Of a stretch of DNA of 64,000 nucleotides, positions 63,853-64,000 are shown piece after piece (the stretch's first letter is position 1; every line of letters begins with the position of its first letter). A program made the translations under genes and the position numbers. The stretch is from Microbacterium sp. MAH-37 (lineage in GTDB: Bacteria; Actinomycetota; Actinomycetes; Actinomycetales; Microbacteriaceae). The notes below the pieces were generated by a model. The model saw only the letters and a list, made by a program, of their open reading frames with translations, searched no databases and was not told the origin of the DNA. The stretch is taken from positions 62,001-126,000 of the forward strand of contig NZ_WSEN01000004.1 of the NCBI RefSeq assembly GCF_009758255.1. Reading direction: 5' to 3'.

Positions 63853-64000
63853 CAGCGGACCTCCTCGGCGAGTGCGGCGGAATCGGATGCCGGCGATGCG
63901 GCGTTCTGGGTGAGGCGGACGATCAGCTGCTGCAGCGAGACGGGCACGAGATCGAGACCGTCCTCCTTGACCGCCGCGCGCTCGGCGGGGTCGAGGTGGC
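63852..64000 (-). CDS. ABC transporter ATP-binding protein, C-terminal end (runs off the window)
   Basis: Only the last 48 codons lie inside the window: HLDPAERAAVKEDGLDLVPV then SLQQLIVRLT, a linker and the stop. The tail (VSLQQLIVRLT) is typical of ABC-2 transporter ATPases. Coupled to the downstream permease by a one-base overlap. Assignment rests on this tail and the neighbour. Confidence 0.6.
   Translation of the reverse strand, partial: HLDPAERAAVKEDGLDLVPVSLQQLIVRLTQNAASPASDSAALAEEVR

Overview
The window is chromosomal DNA from a high-GC actinobacterium, most likely a Microbacterium or close Microbacteriaceae relative. The grounds are very high GC, strong G/C bias at third codon positions, the frequent GGATGC/GCATCC word, the long actinobacterial-type ArgG, and many genes whose only upstream signal is a TAnnnT hexamer 6-8 nt before the start codon (leaderless style). 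I see no rRNA, tRNA, CRISPR array, transposase or prophage. No gap between genes exceeds 300 bases. Both ends cut genes (a YhgE/Pip protein at the left, an ABC ATPase at the right).

Left part (1-16.5 kb): a TetR/YhgE pair; argG; a secondary alkyl-sulfatase-type metallo-beta-lactamase; a small lipoprotein; a ZIP-like transporter; a rifampin-phosphotransferase-like enzyme with a C-terminal membrane anchor; and a complete MoxR-DUF58-VWA-VWA-TPR (Bat-type) operon read right to left. Middle-left (16.5-31.6 kb): a DUF2804 protein, a flavin monooxygenase, a two-gene unit of a membrane sensor/class III nucleotide cyclase and an MscS channel with a cyclic-nucleotide-binding tail, purA, a lactonase-fold protein, DUF427, an OpuC-type osmoprotectant ABC transporter, an AI-2E-family exporter and a chorismate mutase.

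Centre (31.8-37.2 kb): a minus-strand cassette made of an ECF-type sigma factor, a small carboxypeptidase-regulatory-like protein, a subtilisin-family protease and a TPR-CHAT (caspase-fold) protease. No characterised system with this composition is known to me, and it is one of my two best candidates for an undescribed system (the other is the cyclase/channel pair). From 37.2 to 45 kb lie two ROK regulators and a six-kb amino-sugar operon (SIS isomerase, ROK kinase, PfkB kinase, class II aldolase, DeoR). A Tat-exported polysaccharide lyase family 8 enzyme at 48-50.4 kb may feed that pathway. The rest carries an Lrp/D-amino-acid dehydrogenase pair, a MerR regulator, an ArsR/SRPBCC pair, a PhnDCE transporter with a tyrosine phosphatase and TetR, two paralogous MFS-exporter/winged-helix-regulator pairs sharing one operator motif, a DUF5107 protein, a DUF4242 protein and an ABC-2-type membrane protein.

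The most unusual genome-level feature is a set of palindromic repeat families that sit not only between genes but in frame inside genes. They lie in a VWA protein, a DUF58 protein, a lactonase, a ROK kinase, a PfkB kinase, an MFS transporter and a DUF5107 protein, and they lengthen these proteins without breaking the reading frame, as Rickettsia palindromic elements do.
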